64,000 bases of DNA. Source: Microcella sp. (GTDB lineage Bacteria; Actinomycetota; Actinomycetes; Actinomycetales; Microbacteriaceae). Position 1 is the first letter of the stretch. The number at the start of each line of letters is the position of its first letter. The DNA lies in NCBI RefSeq assembly GCF_019739195.1, contig NZ_JAHHDS010000003.1, positions 2,356,001-2,420,000 of the forward strand, in the 5' to 3' direction. Under the pieces are notes generated by a model. The model saw nothing but the letters and a program-made list of their open reading frames with translations, did no database searches and was not told where the DNA came from. The position numbers and the translations under genes were made by a program. Below, in pieces: positions 42,860 through 56,755 of this stretch.

Positions 42860-45081
42860 CTACTCCGGCTGCAAGTACAGCGCCGCGAGCGGCGGCAGGG
42901 TCAGCTCGACCGAGGCCGGTCGCCCACCCCAGGGCGTGGCGGTCGCCTCGACGCTGCCGAAGTTGCCGACCCCCGACCCGCCGAACTCGCCAGCGTCGGT
43001 GTTGATGACTTCGCGCCAGCGGCCCTCGCGCGGCAGCGGCAGCCGGTACGACTCGACGGGGTTGCCGCTGAAGTTGACGACCGCCACGATGGGCGCACCG
43101 TGTGCGTCGCGGCGTTCGAAGGCGATGACGTTGTTGCCAGCATCCCCGCCTTCGAGCCATTCGAAACCGGCGGCAGAATTGTCGAGTTGCCACAGAGCGG
43201 GCGTCTCGCGGTACACGCGGTTGAGCTGGCTGACGAGTCGGTGCAGCCCCTGGTGCACGGGCTGATCGAGAATCCACCAGTCGAGCCCGCGCTCTTCACT
43301 CCACTCGCTCGGCTGACCGAACTCCTGGCCCATGAACAGTAGCTGCTTGCCGGGGTGCGCCCACATGAACGCGAGGTAGGCGCGCACGTTGGCGAGCTTC
43401 TGCCACTGGTCGCCGGGCATCTTGGCGAGCAGTGAGCCCTTGCCGTGCACGACCTCGTCGTGGCTGATCGGCAGCAAGAAGTTCTCGCTGAACGCATACA
43501 AGAAGCTGAAGGTGATCTCGCCGTGGTGGTGCGAACGCCACATGGGGTTGCGCGCCATGTACGAGAGGGTGTCGTGCATCCACCCCATGTTCCACTTCAT
43601 GCCGAAGCCGAGGCCGCCTTGGCTCGTGGGCTTCGTGACGCCGGGCCACGAGGTCGATTCTTCGGCGATCATGACGATGCCCGGCACGCGCTTGTAGGCG
43701 GTCGCCGTCACCTCCTGCAGAAAGCTGATCGCCTCGAGGTTCTCGCGCCCGCCTTGCGCGTTGGGCAGCCACTGGCCTTCTGAGCGCGAGTAGTCGAGAT
43801 ACAGCATGCTCGCGACGGCGTCGACGCGCAGGCCGTCGATGTGAAACTCTTCGAGCCAGTAGAGAGCGTTGGCGACGAGGAAGTTGCGCACCTGGCTACG
43901 GCCGAGGTCGAAGATGTAGGTGCCCCAGTCGGGGTGCTCACCGCGTCGAGGGTCAGGATGCTCGTACAGGGCCGCACCGTCGAACCGGCCGAGCGCCCAC
44001 TCGTCTTTCGGAAAGTGCGCCGGCACCCAGTCCATGATCACGCCGATGCCGGCCTGGTGGAGGCGGTCGATCAGGTACCGGAGGTCATCCGGGTGCCCGA
44101 ATCGGGAGGTCGGCGCGAAGTAGCCGGTGACCTGGTAGCCCCACGAGGGGCCGTAGGGGTGCTCAGCGAGCGGCATGAACTCGATGTGGGTGAAGCCGAG
44201 CTGAGTGACGTAGTCGATGAGCGGGTCGGCGATCTCGCGATAGCTGAGGCCGGGCCGCCACGAGCCGAGGTGCATCTCGTAGACGCTCATGGCGGCGTCG
44301 TGCGGGTTGCTCGCCGCACGGCGGGCCATCCAGTCGCCGTCGTTCCAGTCATAGTGCGAGTCGCCGACGACGGATGCCGTGGCCGGGGGAGTCTCGGTGT
44401 AGCGGGCCATGGGGTCAGCGCGGGTCACCCACGCGCCCTCGGCCGTGAGCAGCTCGAACTTGTACGTCGAGCCGGCGTCGAGCCCGGGCACGAAGAGCTC
44501 CCACACGCCGTTGTCGTCGAGGCGGCGCATCGCGTGGCCGACGCCGTTCCAGCTGTTGAAGTCGCCCACGACGCGCGCGGCCTGGGCGTGCGGCGCCCAG
44601 ACGCTGAAGCTCGTGCCATCGATGCCCTCGTGCGGGCGATGGTGGGCGCCGAGCACCTGCCAGAGTTGCTCGTGACGGCCCTCACCCCACAGGTAGAGGT
44701 CGATGTCGCCGACGCTCGGCACGAAGCGGTAGGGGTCATCGGCATGCCAGTCGGGTCCGCCGTCGTAGGTCGTGCTGACCGTGTAGGCCTGACCGTCGGC
44801 GGGGCCGCCCGGCAGCAGCCCGTGCCAGAGCCCGTCGGCGTCGTGGGTGAGCGCGTGTTCGCTGCCGTCGGCGCGCACGATCGTGACGCTTGCCGCGAGG
44901 GGGCGCACGACTCGCACAAGCCAGCCTGCACCGACGACGTGCTGCCCCAATGCGTCGTGCGGCCGGGGGTGCCTGCCCTCGACGAGCGCTCGGCGATGGT
45001 CGGGGTGCAGAAGTGGGAGGGACGGCGTCGAGCTCTCGATCGGGGGAGCGTTTTTCTTTGGCGTGGTCTTCTTCTCGGCCA

Positions 45082-45082
<1 letters not shown>
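42860..45082 (-). CDS. glgB: 1,4-alpha-glucan branching enzyme
   Basis: 740 residues. N-terminal beta domains (N1 and CBM48), then the GH13 barrel: [42 protein letters not shown]-type region, catalytic Asp in [16 protein letters not shown], Glu in [12 protein letters not shown] and the late [17 protein letters not shown]. It cuts alpha-1,4 chains and rejoins them as alpha-1,6 branches. Start ATG 45082 overlaps the glgE stop (TGATG) and begins [10 protein letters not shown]; longer upstream frames overlap glgE. The glgE-glgB operon therefore supplies polymerising and branching steps. Confidence 0.96.
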
Positions 45083-47103
<2,021 letters not shown>

Positions 47104-47245
47104 GCTACGACCCTACGCCGGGAGTGAATCGTGCGCGCGATGACCGCAGATGGTTGACAGAGCCGGCCCGCACCGGGTGGGCGGGGGCCGATTCGACGTG
47201 AACCAGGCCGACAACCGCGTGTGTCCTCCATGTGGCGGACAAAAT

Positions 47246-47263
47246 GTACCCCGCGCGGGGTAC
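47246..47263. promoter_or_regulatory. 18-bp perfect palindrome
   Basis: GTACCCCGCGCGGGGTAC is its own reverse complement. It lies about 140 bp before the glgE start. A dimeric regulator site is the likeliest reading; the protein is unknown. Confidence 0.5.
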
Positions 47264-47291
47264 GCGAACTTTCGTCAGAAGCTGGCGGGCG

Positions 47292-47309
47292 TGTATGCGC
47301 ACGCATACA
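47292..47309. promoter_or_regulatory. 8-2-8 palindrome
   Basis: TGTATGCG-CA-CGCATACA has perfect 8-bp arms, 28 bp after the previous palindrome. Probably a second regulator site in the same divergent control region. Confidence 0.5.
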
Positions 47310-47330
47310 GTGTGATGAGCACGCGACGTA

Positions 47331-47449
47331 CCGCCGAGAGACCCGAACTCGGCGGGCCGCCCGCGCCGAACGACCACGCCAACCCGAATGGCGTGGTGAA
47401 ACAGGACCGAGTCTCGCCCCCGTGCGAGGCCGGTCCTGTTCGGGTTAAC
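47331..47449 (+). ncRNA. Candidate structured RNA or complex control element
   Basis: Hairpin A: CCGCCGAG (47331-47338) with CTCGGCGG (47348-47355), 9-nt loop AGACCCGAA. Hairpin B: ACCACGCC (47373-47380) with GGCGTGGT (47390-47397), 9-nt loop AACCCGAAT. Hairpin C: AACAGGACCG (47400-47409) with CGGTCCTGTT (47431-47440), containing an inner CTCGC/GCGAG pair. TTCGGGTT (47439-47446) is the exact complement of the loop of B and of most of the loop of A, so a pseudoknot is possible. Strand is uncertain, since hairpins look alike on both. No known RNA family was recognised. Confidence 0.4.
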
Positions 47450-47612
47450 GGCGGGCTGCCGACGCGGGGTCGATCTCGGTGCGACGGAAGTGCGTGCGCG
47501 CAGCGGTGGCGGCGCTCGCTCGGCGCCAATCTGGAACCGGTTGCGGAACTCGCGCTCGACCCGCCTAGAGTGGGTGGTCGGGGTGCCCCCACCCGCCCCA
47601 CGTCGAGGAGTG

Positions 47613-50171
47613 ATGACTGTGAAGGCGATCCGCCGCTTCACTGTGCGAACCGTGCTGCCCGAATCGTTGAACGCCGTGACGGCGCTCGCGGCGAACCTGC
47701 GCTGGTCGTGGCACGAGCCGACCAAGCAGCTGTTCGCCCGTATCGACCCCGAGCGGTGGGAACTACTCGACCACGACCCGATCGCACTGCTCGGCGGCGT
47801 CGACCCGGCTCGACTCGACGAGCTCGCCCACGACGCGCAGTTCATCGCCGACGCCGAAGCTCTGCGCGCCGACCTCACGGCTTATCTCGAGAACCCCCGC
47901 TGGTACCAGGGGTTGCACGACGCCCCCGCGCGCATCGCCTACTTCTCGCCCGAGTTCGGCATCGCGTCGGCGATTCCGCAGTACTCGGGCGGCCTCGGCA
48001 TTCTCGCGGGCGACCATCTCAAGAGCGCGAGCGACCTCGGGGTGCCGCTGATCGGCGTTGGTCTGTTCTACCGCGCCGGCTACTTCCGCCAGGCGATCGA
48101 CCGTGACGGCTGGCAGAAAGAGACCTACCCCGTCATCGACCCCGACGGCCTGCCGATGCAGATGCTGCGCGAGCACGACGGCAGTGCGGCGCGCGTCTCG
48201 CTGACGCTTCCCGGCGGCGACGCCCTGCACGCGCGGGTCTGGCAGATGACCGTCGGCCGCGTCGTGCTGCTGCTGCTCGACACCGACATTCACGACAACA
48301 CCGACGAGCTGCGCGGCGTCACTGACCGGCTCTACGGCGGCGGCGGCGAGCACCGCCTGCTGCAAGAGCTGCTGCTCGGCATCGGCGGCGTGCGCGCCAT
48401 CAAGCGCTACGTCGAGCTCTCGCAGACCCCTGCCCCCGAGGTCTTCCACACGAACGAGGGCCACGCAGGCTTCTTGGGGCTCGAGCGCATTAGCGACCTG
48501 ATCTCTGACGGCCTCTCGTTCGACGAGGCGCTGCAGATCGTGCGCGCCGGCACACTCTTCACGACCCACACTCCCGTGCCCGCGGGCATCGACCGCTTCG
48601 ACGGCGAGCTCATCGAGCGCTACTTCTCGACCTCGCTGCTGCCCGGGGTGAGTGCACCCGACGTGCTCGCGCTCGGCACCGAAGACTACGAAGGCGGCGA
48701 CCCTGCCGTCTTCAACATGGCCGTCATGGGCCTGCGGCTCGCGCAACGCGCCAACGGTGTCTCGCAGCTGCACGGCGACGTCTCGCGGGGCATGTTCGGA
48801 GCGCTCTGGGAGGGCTTCGATCAGGATGACGTGCCGATCACCTCGGTGACCAATGGCGTGCACGCGCCCACGTGGACCGACCCGCTCATGGTCTCGCTCG
48901 CGAAGCAGAAGCTCGGCACCTACGAGACCTCGTCGTGCGACTGGAACTCTGACGCCGTCACCGACGCCGACCTCTGGTCGGTGCGCCGCGCGATGCGCGA
49001 GCAGCTCGTGCGCGATGCACGAGCACGCACGATCGCCGCGTGGGCCGAGCAGAACCCCGGCGTCGCGGCACCGAGCTGGATGACCGAGCTGCTCGACCCC
49101 GACGTGCTGACGATCGGTTTCGCGCGTCGCGTGCCCACCTACAAGCGCCTGACGCTCATGCTCCACGATCAAGACCGCCTGCGCGCGCTCCTGACCGACC
49201 CCGAGCGCCCCGTGCAGCTCGTGATCGCCGGCAAGTCGCACCCCGCCGACGACAGCGGCAAGGCCCTGATTCAGAAGCTCGTGCAGTTCGCGGCCGACCC
49301 CGAGGTGCGTCGCCGCATCGTGTTCCTGCCCAACTACGACATCGGCATGGCCCGCGTGCTGTACCCGGGCACCGACATCTGGTTGAACAACCCGCTGCGT
49401 CCGCTCGAGGCGTGCGGAACATCCGGCATGAAGGCGGCCCTCAACGGCTCTCTCAACCTCTCCATTCTCGACGGCTGGTGGAACGAGTACTACGACGCCG
49501 AGAACGGCTGGGCGATTCCGACCGCCGATGCCGCGGGCGACGGTGCCGAGCGCGACAAGCTCGAGGCTGAGGCGATGTACGACCTCATCGAGCACCAGAT
49601 CGCCCCGAGGTTCTACGACGTCGACGCCGACGGCCTGCCGAAGCGCTGGCTGCAGAGCATCCGGCACACTCTCGCCACCCTGTCGCCCGAGCTCTCGGCC
49701 GACCGCATGGTGCGCGAGTACGTTGAGCGCCTCTACGTGCCGGCGGCGCACGCCGAGCGTGCGATCACGGCCGACGATCACCGCCCAGCTCGTGAGCTCT
49801 CCGCCTGGAAAGCCCGGGTGGCGCAAGAGTGGCCGCACGTCGCCGTGACGCATGTGGAGTCGGGCGGAGTGCAGTCGCCGCAGGTGGGCGACCAGCTCAC
49901 GGTGCGCGCGCACGTGCAGCTCGCTGGGCTGACCGCCGACGACGTGCTCGTCGAGGTGGCCTTCGGTCGCGCTCGCAATGGCGATGACCTCGTCGACGTG
50001 CACCGTCAGCCGCTCGAGCTCGCACACCACGAGCTCGGCCAGCCGGCCGCCTTCGCGGGAACCGTCTCGCTCGAGCGCGCGGGATCATTCGGCTACACGG
50101 TGCGCGTCACACCGCGCCACGCTCTGCTGGCGAACCCGGCCGAGCTCGGGCTCATCGCCGTCGCGCACTGA
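47613..50171 (+). CDS. glgP: Alpha-glucan phosphorylase (GlgP, DUF3417 type)
   Basis: 852 residues. Begins with the DUF3417 N-terminal domain (SLNAVTALAANLRWSWHEPT) found in the actinobacterial and archaeal phosphorylases. Landmarks are IAYFSPEFGIASAIPQYSGGLGILAGDH, EVFHTNEGHAGFLGLERI, FARRVPTYKRLTL and GTSGMKAALNGSLNLSILDGWW, in which K607 should bind PLP. It releases glucose-1-phosphate from alpha-1,4 glucan. ATG 47613 is 3 bases after GAGGAG (47604-47609); GTG 47619 is 9 bases away and is an equally good start, so the N-terminus is uncertain by two residues. Confidence 0.95.
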   Translation: MTVKAIRRFTVRTVLPESLNAVTALAANLRWSWHEPTKQLFARIDPERWELLDHDPIALLGGVDPARLDELAHDAQFIADAEALRADLTAYLENPRWYQGLHDAPARIAYFSPEFGIASAIPQYSGGLGILAGDHLKSASDLGVPLIGVGLFYRAGYFRQAIDRDGWQKETYPVIDPDGLPMQMLREHDGSAARVSLTLPGGDALHARVWQMTVGRVVLLLLDTDIHDNTDELRGVTDRLYGGGGEHRLLQELLLGIGGVRAIKRYVELSQTPAPEVFHTNEGHAGFLGLERISDLISDGLSFDEALQIVRAGTLFTTHTPVPAGIDRFDGELIERYFSTSLLPGVSAPDVLALGTEDYEGGDPAVFNMAVMGLRLAQRANGVSQLHGDVSRGMFGALWEGFDQDDVPITSVTNGVHAPTWTDPLMVSLAKQKLGTYETSSCDWNSDAVTDADLWSVRRAMREQLVRDARARTIAAWAEQNPGVAAPSWMTELLDPDVLTIGFARRVPTYKRLTLMLHDQDRLRALLTDPERPVQLVIAGKSHPADDSGKALIQKLVQFAADPEVRRRIVFLPNYDIGMARVLYPGTDIWLNNPLRPLEACGTSGMKAALNGSLNLSILDGWWNEYYDAENGWAIPTADAAGDGAERDKLEAEAMYDLIEHQIAPRFYDVDADGLPKRWLQSIRHTLATLSPELSADRMVREYVERLYVPAAHAERAITADDHRPARELSAWKARVAQEWPHVAVTHVESGGVQSPQVGDQLTVRAHVQLAGLTADDVLVEVAFGRARNGDDLVDVHRQPLELAHHELGQPAAFAGTVSLERAGSFGYTVRVTPRHALLANPAELGLIAVAH

Positions 50172-50185
50172 CCCCTGAACTGAGC

Positions 50186-50200
50186 ACCGCCGCGGGCGGT
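50186..50200. terminator. Hairpin between convergent glgP and ybaK
   Basis: ACCGCC-gcg-GGCGGT is a perfect 6-bp stem with a 3-nt loop in the 28-bp gap, its last base touching the ybaK stop codon. Small, so only a possible bidirectional terminator. Confidence 0.4.
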
Positions 50201-50694
50201 CAGCGCGCGATATCGGCGACCTGACCGCTCGTGATGCGCAGCAGGGCATCGGGCGCGAGCTCGATGTCGAATCCGCGGCGACCACCCGAGACGAAGATCG
50301 TCGGCCAGAGCTCGGCAGTCTCGTCGAGCACGGTCGGCAACGCCGTCTTCTGGCCGATGGGCGAGATGCCTCCGACGACGTAGCCCGTCTTGCGCTCGGC
50401 GACGGCAGGGTCGGCCATCACGGCGCGTTTGGCGCCGACGGCAGCGGCGAGGGCCTTGAGATCGAGCATCCCCGTCACCGGAACGATGCCGACGCACAGT
50501 CGGCCGTCCGCCTCAGCCAGCAGCGTCTTGAAGACCCGATCGGGATCAAGGCCGAGCGCGGAGGCGGCTTCAAGACCGAAATTCGACGTCGCGGGGTCGT
50601 GCACGTAGGTGTGGGCGGTGAACGGGATGCCCGCAGCGGTCAGCGCGACCGTCGCGGGAGTCGTCGGCCCTGCCTGCGGTGCCGACCTAGCCAT
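50200..50694 (-). CDS. ybaK: YbaK/EbsC-type aminoacyl-tRNA deacylase
   Basis: 164 residues: GIPFTAHTYVHDP, ALGLDPDRVFKTLLAEADGRLCVGIVPVTG with the conserved Lys of the YbaK/ProX fold, KTGYVVGGISPIGQK. YbaK hydrolyses mischarged Cys-tRNA(Pro); the family is free-standing editing. ATG 50694 has GGAG at 8-base spacing. It follows glgX by 29 bp on the same strand, a probable two-gene transcript without clear functional link. Confidence 0.93.
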   Translation of the reverse strand: MARSAPQAGPTTPATVALTAAGIPFTAHTYVHDPATSNFGLEAASALGLDPDRVFKTLLAEADGRLCVGIVPVTGMLDLKALAAAVGAKRAVMADPAVAERKTGYVVGGISPIGQKTALPTVLDETAELWPTIFVSGGRRGFDIELAPDALLRITSGQVADIAR

Positions 50695-50723
50695 GAGCCG
50701 TGCTCCGACCTCCGCAGCAGCCC

Positions 50724-52772
<2,049 letters not shown>

Positions 52773-52894
52773 GCGTCTTAGGCTAGGTCAACTGGCACCG
52801 CGCGCTGTTCACCGCCCCCGCGACGCTTGTCGGCGATCGGTCCCGCAGCGCCGTGTCGCACACCCGTGTCGCACCCCTGCCGAGAGGAGGCCCC

Positions 52895-54205
52895 GTGATC
52901 TACCTCGACCACGCCGCCACCTCGCCGATGCCTGCGGCCGTGCGCGAGGCCTACCTCGACGCTCTCGAGCTGCAGGGCAACCCTTCGTCGATTCACTCGG
53001 CCGGCCAGCGGGCGCGCGCCATGGTCGACGACGCTCGCGTGCGCATCGCGGCAACACTCGGCGTCGAGGCGATCGAGGTGACGTTTACGGGCGGCGGCAC
53101 CGAGGCGGTGAACCTCGCGATCAAGGGGATGTTCTGGGCTCGCAACGCGTCAGCATCGCGCCCGGGCGGCGCGCGTGCTGCCGGTTCGGGCGACGCGCGA
53201 CCTCGATCGCGCCTGCTGGTGCCGCGCGCCGAGCACCACGCCACCCTCGACGCGGTCGAGTGGCTCGCCCAGCACGAGGGCGCCGAACTGGTCTGGCTCG
53301 AGGTCGAAGAGCTCGGAGCCCTGCGCCTCGACCACCTGACCGAGGCGCTCGGCGACGGTTCTGACGTGGCCTTACTCACGATGCTCGCGGCGAACAACGA
53401 GGTCGGCACGCTGCAGCCGGTCGCGCAGGCTGCGGCGCTCGCTGCGGCAGTCGGCGTACCCGTGCACGTCGATGCGATCGCGGCCTACGGGCAGGTGCGG
53501 CTCGATCCGCTGCCGCACGGGGTGTCGGCCGTCTCGATATCAGCCCACAAGGTCGGCGGACCCGTCGGGGTCGGGGCGCTCGTGCTGCGTCGCACGGCCG
53601 AGGTCGTGCCGTTGCTGCACGGCGGCTCGCAGCAGCGCGGGCGCTCGGGCACCATGGACGCCGCGGGCGCCGAGGCCTTCGCTGTCGCGGCCGAGCTTGC
53701 TCACGCCGAGCTCGACGAGCGTGCGGAGCACAAGCGCGCGCTGCGCGAGCGGCTCGCGGAGGGCATCCGTCGGTCGGTGCCGCAGGCGGTGATCAGCGGG
53801 GCCGCGGGCGCGGTCGCTCGGGCGATGACCGATGCGCACTCCGGCGACGCGGCTCATGCCTCGGGCGGCCGCCTCGACTCGACCGAGCTCAATGCCCTCG
53901 CCTTGCCCGGCACCCTGCACTTCACCGTGCCGGGCGCCGAGGGCGACTCGCTGCTCATGCTGCTCGATGCGGCGGGCTTCGCCGTCTCGACGGGCTCGGC
54001 GTGCCAGGCGGGGGTTCCCGAGGCCTCGCACGTGCTGCTCGCGATGGGGCTGAGCGAAGCGGATGCTCGCGGCGCCCTGCGCGTCACCCTCGGCCCGGCG
54101 ACCACGGTCGACGAGATCGACGCGCTGCTGGCTGCGCTGCCGGCCGCGGTCGAGCGCGCGCAGGCGGCGGGTCTCGCGGCGCAGGTTCCGCGCCTGGGCC
54201 GCTGA
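52895..54205 (+). CDS. Cysteine desulfurase (IscS/NifS-like)
   Basis: 436 residues. [19 protein letters not shown] at the start, [16 protein letters not shown] Lys K219 in [14 protein letters not shown] and catalytic C370 in [14 protein letters not shown]. An insertion of about 20 residues (Ala/Gly/Arg-rich) follows [10 protein letters not shown], and the C-terminus has about 30 extra residues, so it is longer than IscS (404). GTG 52895 with GAGAGGAGG. mnmA begins 34 bases downstream, so supplying persulfide sulfur for tRNA 2-thiolation is the likely role. Confidence 0.95.
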   Translation: MIYLDHAATSPMPAAVREAYLDALELQGNPSSIHSAGQRARAMVDDARVRIAATLGVEAIEVTFTGGGTEAVNLAIKGMFWARNASASRPGGARAAGSGDARPRSRLLVPRAEHHATLDAVEWLAQHEGAELVWLEVEELGALRLDHLTEALGDGSDVALLTMLAANNEVGTLQPVAQAAALAAAVGVPVHVDAIAAYGQVRLDPLPHGVSAVSISAHKVGGPVGVGALVLRRTAEVVPLLHGGSQQRGRSGTMDAAGAEAFAVAAELAHAELDERAEHKRALRERLAEGIRRSVPQAVISGAAGAVARAMTDAHSGDAAHASGGRLDSTELNALALPGTLHFTVPGAEGDSLLMLLDAAGFAVSTGSACQAGVPEASHVLLAMGLSEADARGALRVTLGPATTVDEIDALLAALPAAVERAQAAGLAAQVPRLGR

Positions 54206-54239
54206 GCGCGCACCAAGCGGAGCCGCGTACCCTGGAAGC

Positions 54240-55397
54240 ATGCGAGTTCTGGCAGCGATGAGCGGCGGCGTCGACAGCGCCGTGGCCGCTGCGCGCGCGG
54301 TCGACGCCGGCCATGACGTCGTCGGCGTGCACCTGGCGCTCAGCCGCATGCCCGGAACCCTGCGCACCGGAGCGCGCGGCTGCTGCACGATCGAAGACAG
54401 CCTCGACGCGCGTCGAGCGGCCGAAAAGCTCGGCATCCCCTTCTACGTGTGGGATTTCAGCGAGCGCTTCCGCGCCGACGTCGTCGACGATTTCATCGCC
54501 GAGTACGCCGCGGGTCGCACCCCGAACCCCTGCATGCGCTGCAATGAGCGCATCAAGTTCGCGGCCGTGCTCGAGAAGGCTCTCGCGCTGGGCTTCGACG
54601 CCGTCGCAACCGGCCACTATGCCCACATCGTCACCGACGCCGCGGGCAATCGCGAGCTGCACCGCGCATCGGACGAGGCCAAAGACCAGTCGTACGTGCT
54701 CGGCGTGCTGACAACCGAGCAGCTCGCGCACTCGATGTTTCCGCTCGGCACGACGCCGTCGAAGGCCGTCGTGCGCGCCGAGGCCGAGGCGCGGGGGCTG
54801 ACGGTGGCGCAGAAGCCCGACAGTCACGACATCTGCTTCATTCCCGACGGCGACACCCGCGGATGGCTCGCCGACCGCATCCCGCCCACCGAAGGCACGA
54901 TCGTCGACCGATCGGGCGAGGTCGTGGGGGCGCATGACGGGGCCACGAGCTTCACGGTCGGTCAGCGCCGTGGACTCAACCTCGGCGTGCCCGCACCCGA
55001 TGGTCGCCCGCGCTTCGTGCTCGAGGTGCGCCCGAGCTCGAACGAGGTCGTCGTGGGCCCGCGCGAGGCGCTCGCGATCCGCGAGCTCGCCGGGCGGCGC
55101 TTCACGTGGGCGGGGCTCGACCCGGTCGCGAGCGGCATCACCGCCGTCGACAATTCTGCGGGGCCCGATGCTCCGGATGCCCTCCTGCCGTTCGACTGCC
55201 ACGTGCAGGTGCGCGCTCACGCCGACCCCGTGCCCGCGGTCGCGCGCGTCGCCAATGGCGAGCTCGTCGTCACGATCAGCGAGCCACTGCTCGGCGTCGC
55301 GCCGGGCCAAACCGCGGTCATCTACGTAGGCACTCGTGTGCTCGGACAGTGCACGATCGACCGCACGGTCGCGGCCGACCTCGTCGCGGCGCAGTAG
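54240..55397 (+). CDS. mnmA: tRNA-specific 2-thiouridylase MnmA
   Basis: 385 residues. PP-loop [13 protein letters not shown], the [12 protein letters not shown] cysteine pair, [16 protein letters not shown] and the late [16 protein letters not shown] segment are MnmA landmarks; the beta-barrel C-terminal domain follows [11 protein letters not shown]. It makes s2U34 in Lys, Glu and Gln tRNAs using sulfur from the desulfurase and ATP. ATG 54240: TACCCT (54228-54233) ends six bases before it, so a leaderless transcript is predicted. Longer frames upstream overlap the desulfurase gene and are not credible. Confidence 0.96.
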   Translation: MRVLAAMSGGVDSAVAAARAVDAGHDVVGVHLALSRMPGTLRTGARGCCTIEDSLDARRAAEKLGIPFYVWDFSERFRADVVDDFIAEYAAGRTPNPCMRCNERIKFAAVLEKALALGFDAVATGHYAHIVTDAAGNRELHRASDEAKDQSYVLGVLTTEQLAHSMFPLGTTPSKAVVRAEAEARGLTVAQKPDSHDICFIPDGDTRGWLADRIPPTEGTIVDRSGEVVGAHDGATSFTVGQRRGLNLGVPAPDGRPRFVLEVRPSSNEVVVGPREALAIRELAGRRFTWAGLDPVASGITAVDNSAGPDAPDALLPFDCHVQVRAHADPVPAVARVANGELVVTISEPLLGVAPGQTAVIYVGTRVLGQCTIDRTVAADLVAAQ

Positions 55398-55447
55398 GGC
55401 CAGGCGCACCGAGCCTCGCGGGGCCCGCCGCTCTCTAGACTGGCGCC

Positions 55448-56755
55448 GTGACCGCCGAGCTGCTGCGCCTGACTGACGCGCCCGCGACGCGCCCTGGCGC
55501 CGCGCCCGCCGACTTCTGGCCGCGCTTGACCGCCGCAACGGCGCACCTCGACCCGCCGCTGGGCGTCATCGATCGCGCGGCATTCGCGTTCAACGCCGCC
55601 GACCTCGTGCGTCGTGCCGGGGGAGTGCCCATCAGGGTGGCGAGCAAGTCGATCCGCGTGCGCGGCCTGCTCGACGCGGTGCTCGCGCACCCCGGCTTCG
55701 CGGGAGTTCTCGCCTACACGCTGCCCGAGGCGCTGTGGCTCGCGACCCCGCGCGCGACGGGCGGCACGAGCGCGGGCACCCCGGGCAGCGCGGACGGCAG
55801 CATCGACGACGTCGTGCTGGGCTACCCCACGACCGATCGCGCGGCCCTCGCGCGGCTCGCGGCCGACGAGCAGCTGGCCGCGCGCGTAACACTCATGATC
55901 GACGACGTCGCCCACCTCGATCTGATCGACTCGGTCACCCCGCCGGGCGCGAGGCCGAGCATCCGCATCGCGCTCGAACTCGATGCGAGCTGGCGCGGCC
56001 CGCTCGGCCATCTCGGGGTGCGACGCAGTCCGCTGCACGAACCTGAGCAGCTCGCTGCCCTCGCCCGCACGGTCACCGAGCGCCCCGGCTTCACGCTCGT
56101 CGGGGTCATGGCCTATGAGGCGCAGATCGCCGGTCTCGGCGACGCGCCGCCGGGGCGGCCGGTGCGCGGTGCGCTCGTGCGCGGCATCCAGCGACGGTCT
56201 CGTGCCGAGCTTGCCGACCGTCGTGGTCGTGCCGTCGCCGCCGTGCGCGCAATCGCCGAGGCCGCGGGCACGCCCCTGCAGTTCGTGAACGGCGGCGGCA
56301 CCGGAAGCCTCGAGTCGACCGCCGCCGACCCCAGCGTCACCGAGCTCGCCGCCGGCAGCGGACTCATGGGCCCGCACCTGTTCGACACGTACCGCGGCTT
56401 CACGCCCGCGCCCGCTGCTGCGTTCGCCCTGCCGGTCGTGCGCCGCCCCACCGACGACATCGCCACGCTGTTGGGCGGCGGCTGGATCGCGAGCGGGCCC
56501 GCGGGCGCCGACCGCGTTCCGCAGGTGGTGTGGCCCGAAGGCCTGCGGATGCTCGGCTCCGAGGGTGCCGGAGAAGTACAGACTCCTCTGCGCGGGGCCG
56601 CCGCCCGCACGCTGCACGTGGGCGACAAGGTCTGGCTGCGCCACACGAAGGCGGGGGAGCTCAGCGAGCACCTCGACGCCTTCCACGTCGTCGACGGCGA
56701 CCGGGTGGTGGGCGAGCTGCCGACGTATCGCGGCGAAGGGCAGGTGTTCTTGTGA
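55448..56755 (+). CDS. D-threonine-aldolase/DSD1-like PLP enzyme
   Basis: 435 residues. Alanine-racemase N-terminal barrel pattern: RAAFAFNAADLVRRAGGVPIRVASKSIRVRGLLDAV, in which the Lys should bind PLP. The C-terminal beta domain has RHTKAGELSEH and DAFHVVDGD, resembling the metal-binding site of D-serine dehydratase and D-threonine aldolase. Substrate is a D-amino acid or D-hydroxy amino acid by inference. GTG 55448; TAGACT ends six bases before it. The FAD oxidase gene overlaps by 4 bases, a pairing I recall in other actinobacteria. Confidence 0.85.
   Translation: MTAELLRLTDAPATRPGAAPADFWPRLTAATAHLDPPLGVIDRAAFAFNAADLVRRAGGVPIRVASKSIRVRGLLDAVLAHPGFAGVLAYTLPEALWLATPRATGGTSAGTPGSADGSIDDVVLGYPTTDRAALARLAADEQLAARVTLMIDDVAHLDLIDSVTPPGARPSIRIALELDASWRGPLGHLGVRRSPLHEPEQLAALARTVTERPGFTLVGVMAYEAQIAGLGDAPPGRPVRGALVRGIQRRSRAELADRRGRAVAAVRAIAEAAGTPLQFVNGGGTGSLESTAADPSVTELAAGSGLMGPHLFDTYRGFTPAPAAAFALPVVRRPTDDIATLLGGGWIASGPAGADRVPQVVWPEGLRMLGSEGAGEVQTPLRGAAARTLHVGDKVWLRHTKAGELSEHLDAFHVVDGDRVVGELPTYRGEGQVFL

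Larger units (their letters stand above)
47104..47612. other. 508-bp glgE-glgP intergenic region: palindromes and structured element
   Basis: Contains no convincing gene. From left: the glgE leaderless -10; an 18-bp perfect palindrome (47246-47263); an 18-bp palindrome with 2-bp centre (47292-47309); three consecutive hairpins with a possible loop pairing (47331-47449); a probable glgP promoter with TAGAGT at 47566-47571 and TTGCGG at 47541-47546 (19-base spacer); and a hairpin (GGGTGG/CCACCC with GGGG/CCCC) just before the ribosome site GAGGAG (47604-47609). The three-hairpin element lies upstream of both predicted start sites. Confidence 0.5.

Noticed and set aside
47246-47263. TACCCC/GGGGTA palindrome as a second CsoR site
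   Set aside because: The arms are separated differently from the 284-299 site and the flanking genes are glycogen genes without copper links; kept only as an unassigned palindrome.
47331-47449. Possible tmRNA, 6S RNA, SRP RNA or RNase P RNA in the glgE-glgP gap
   Set aside because: No tRNA-like acceptor end, no SRP GGAA-loop domain, no long central-bubble hairpin and too short for RNase P RNA; therefore reported only as an unassigned element.
52852-52876. Direct repeat of CCGTGTCGCAC before the cysteine desulfurase
   Set aside because: Only two 11-bp copies, no promoter-like placement and no matching site elsewhere; considered chance or a small duplication.
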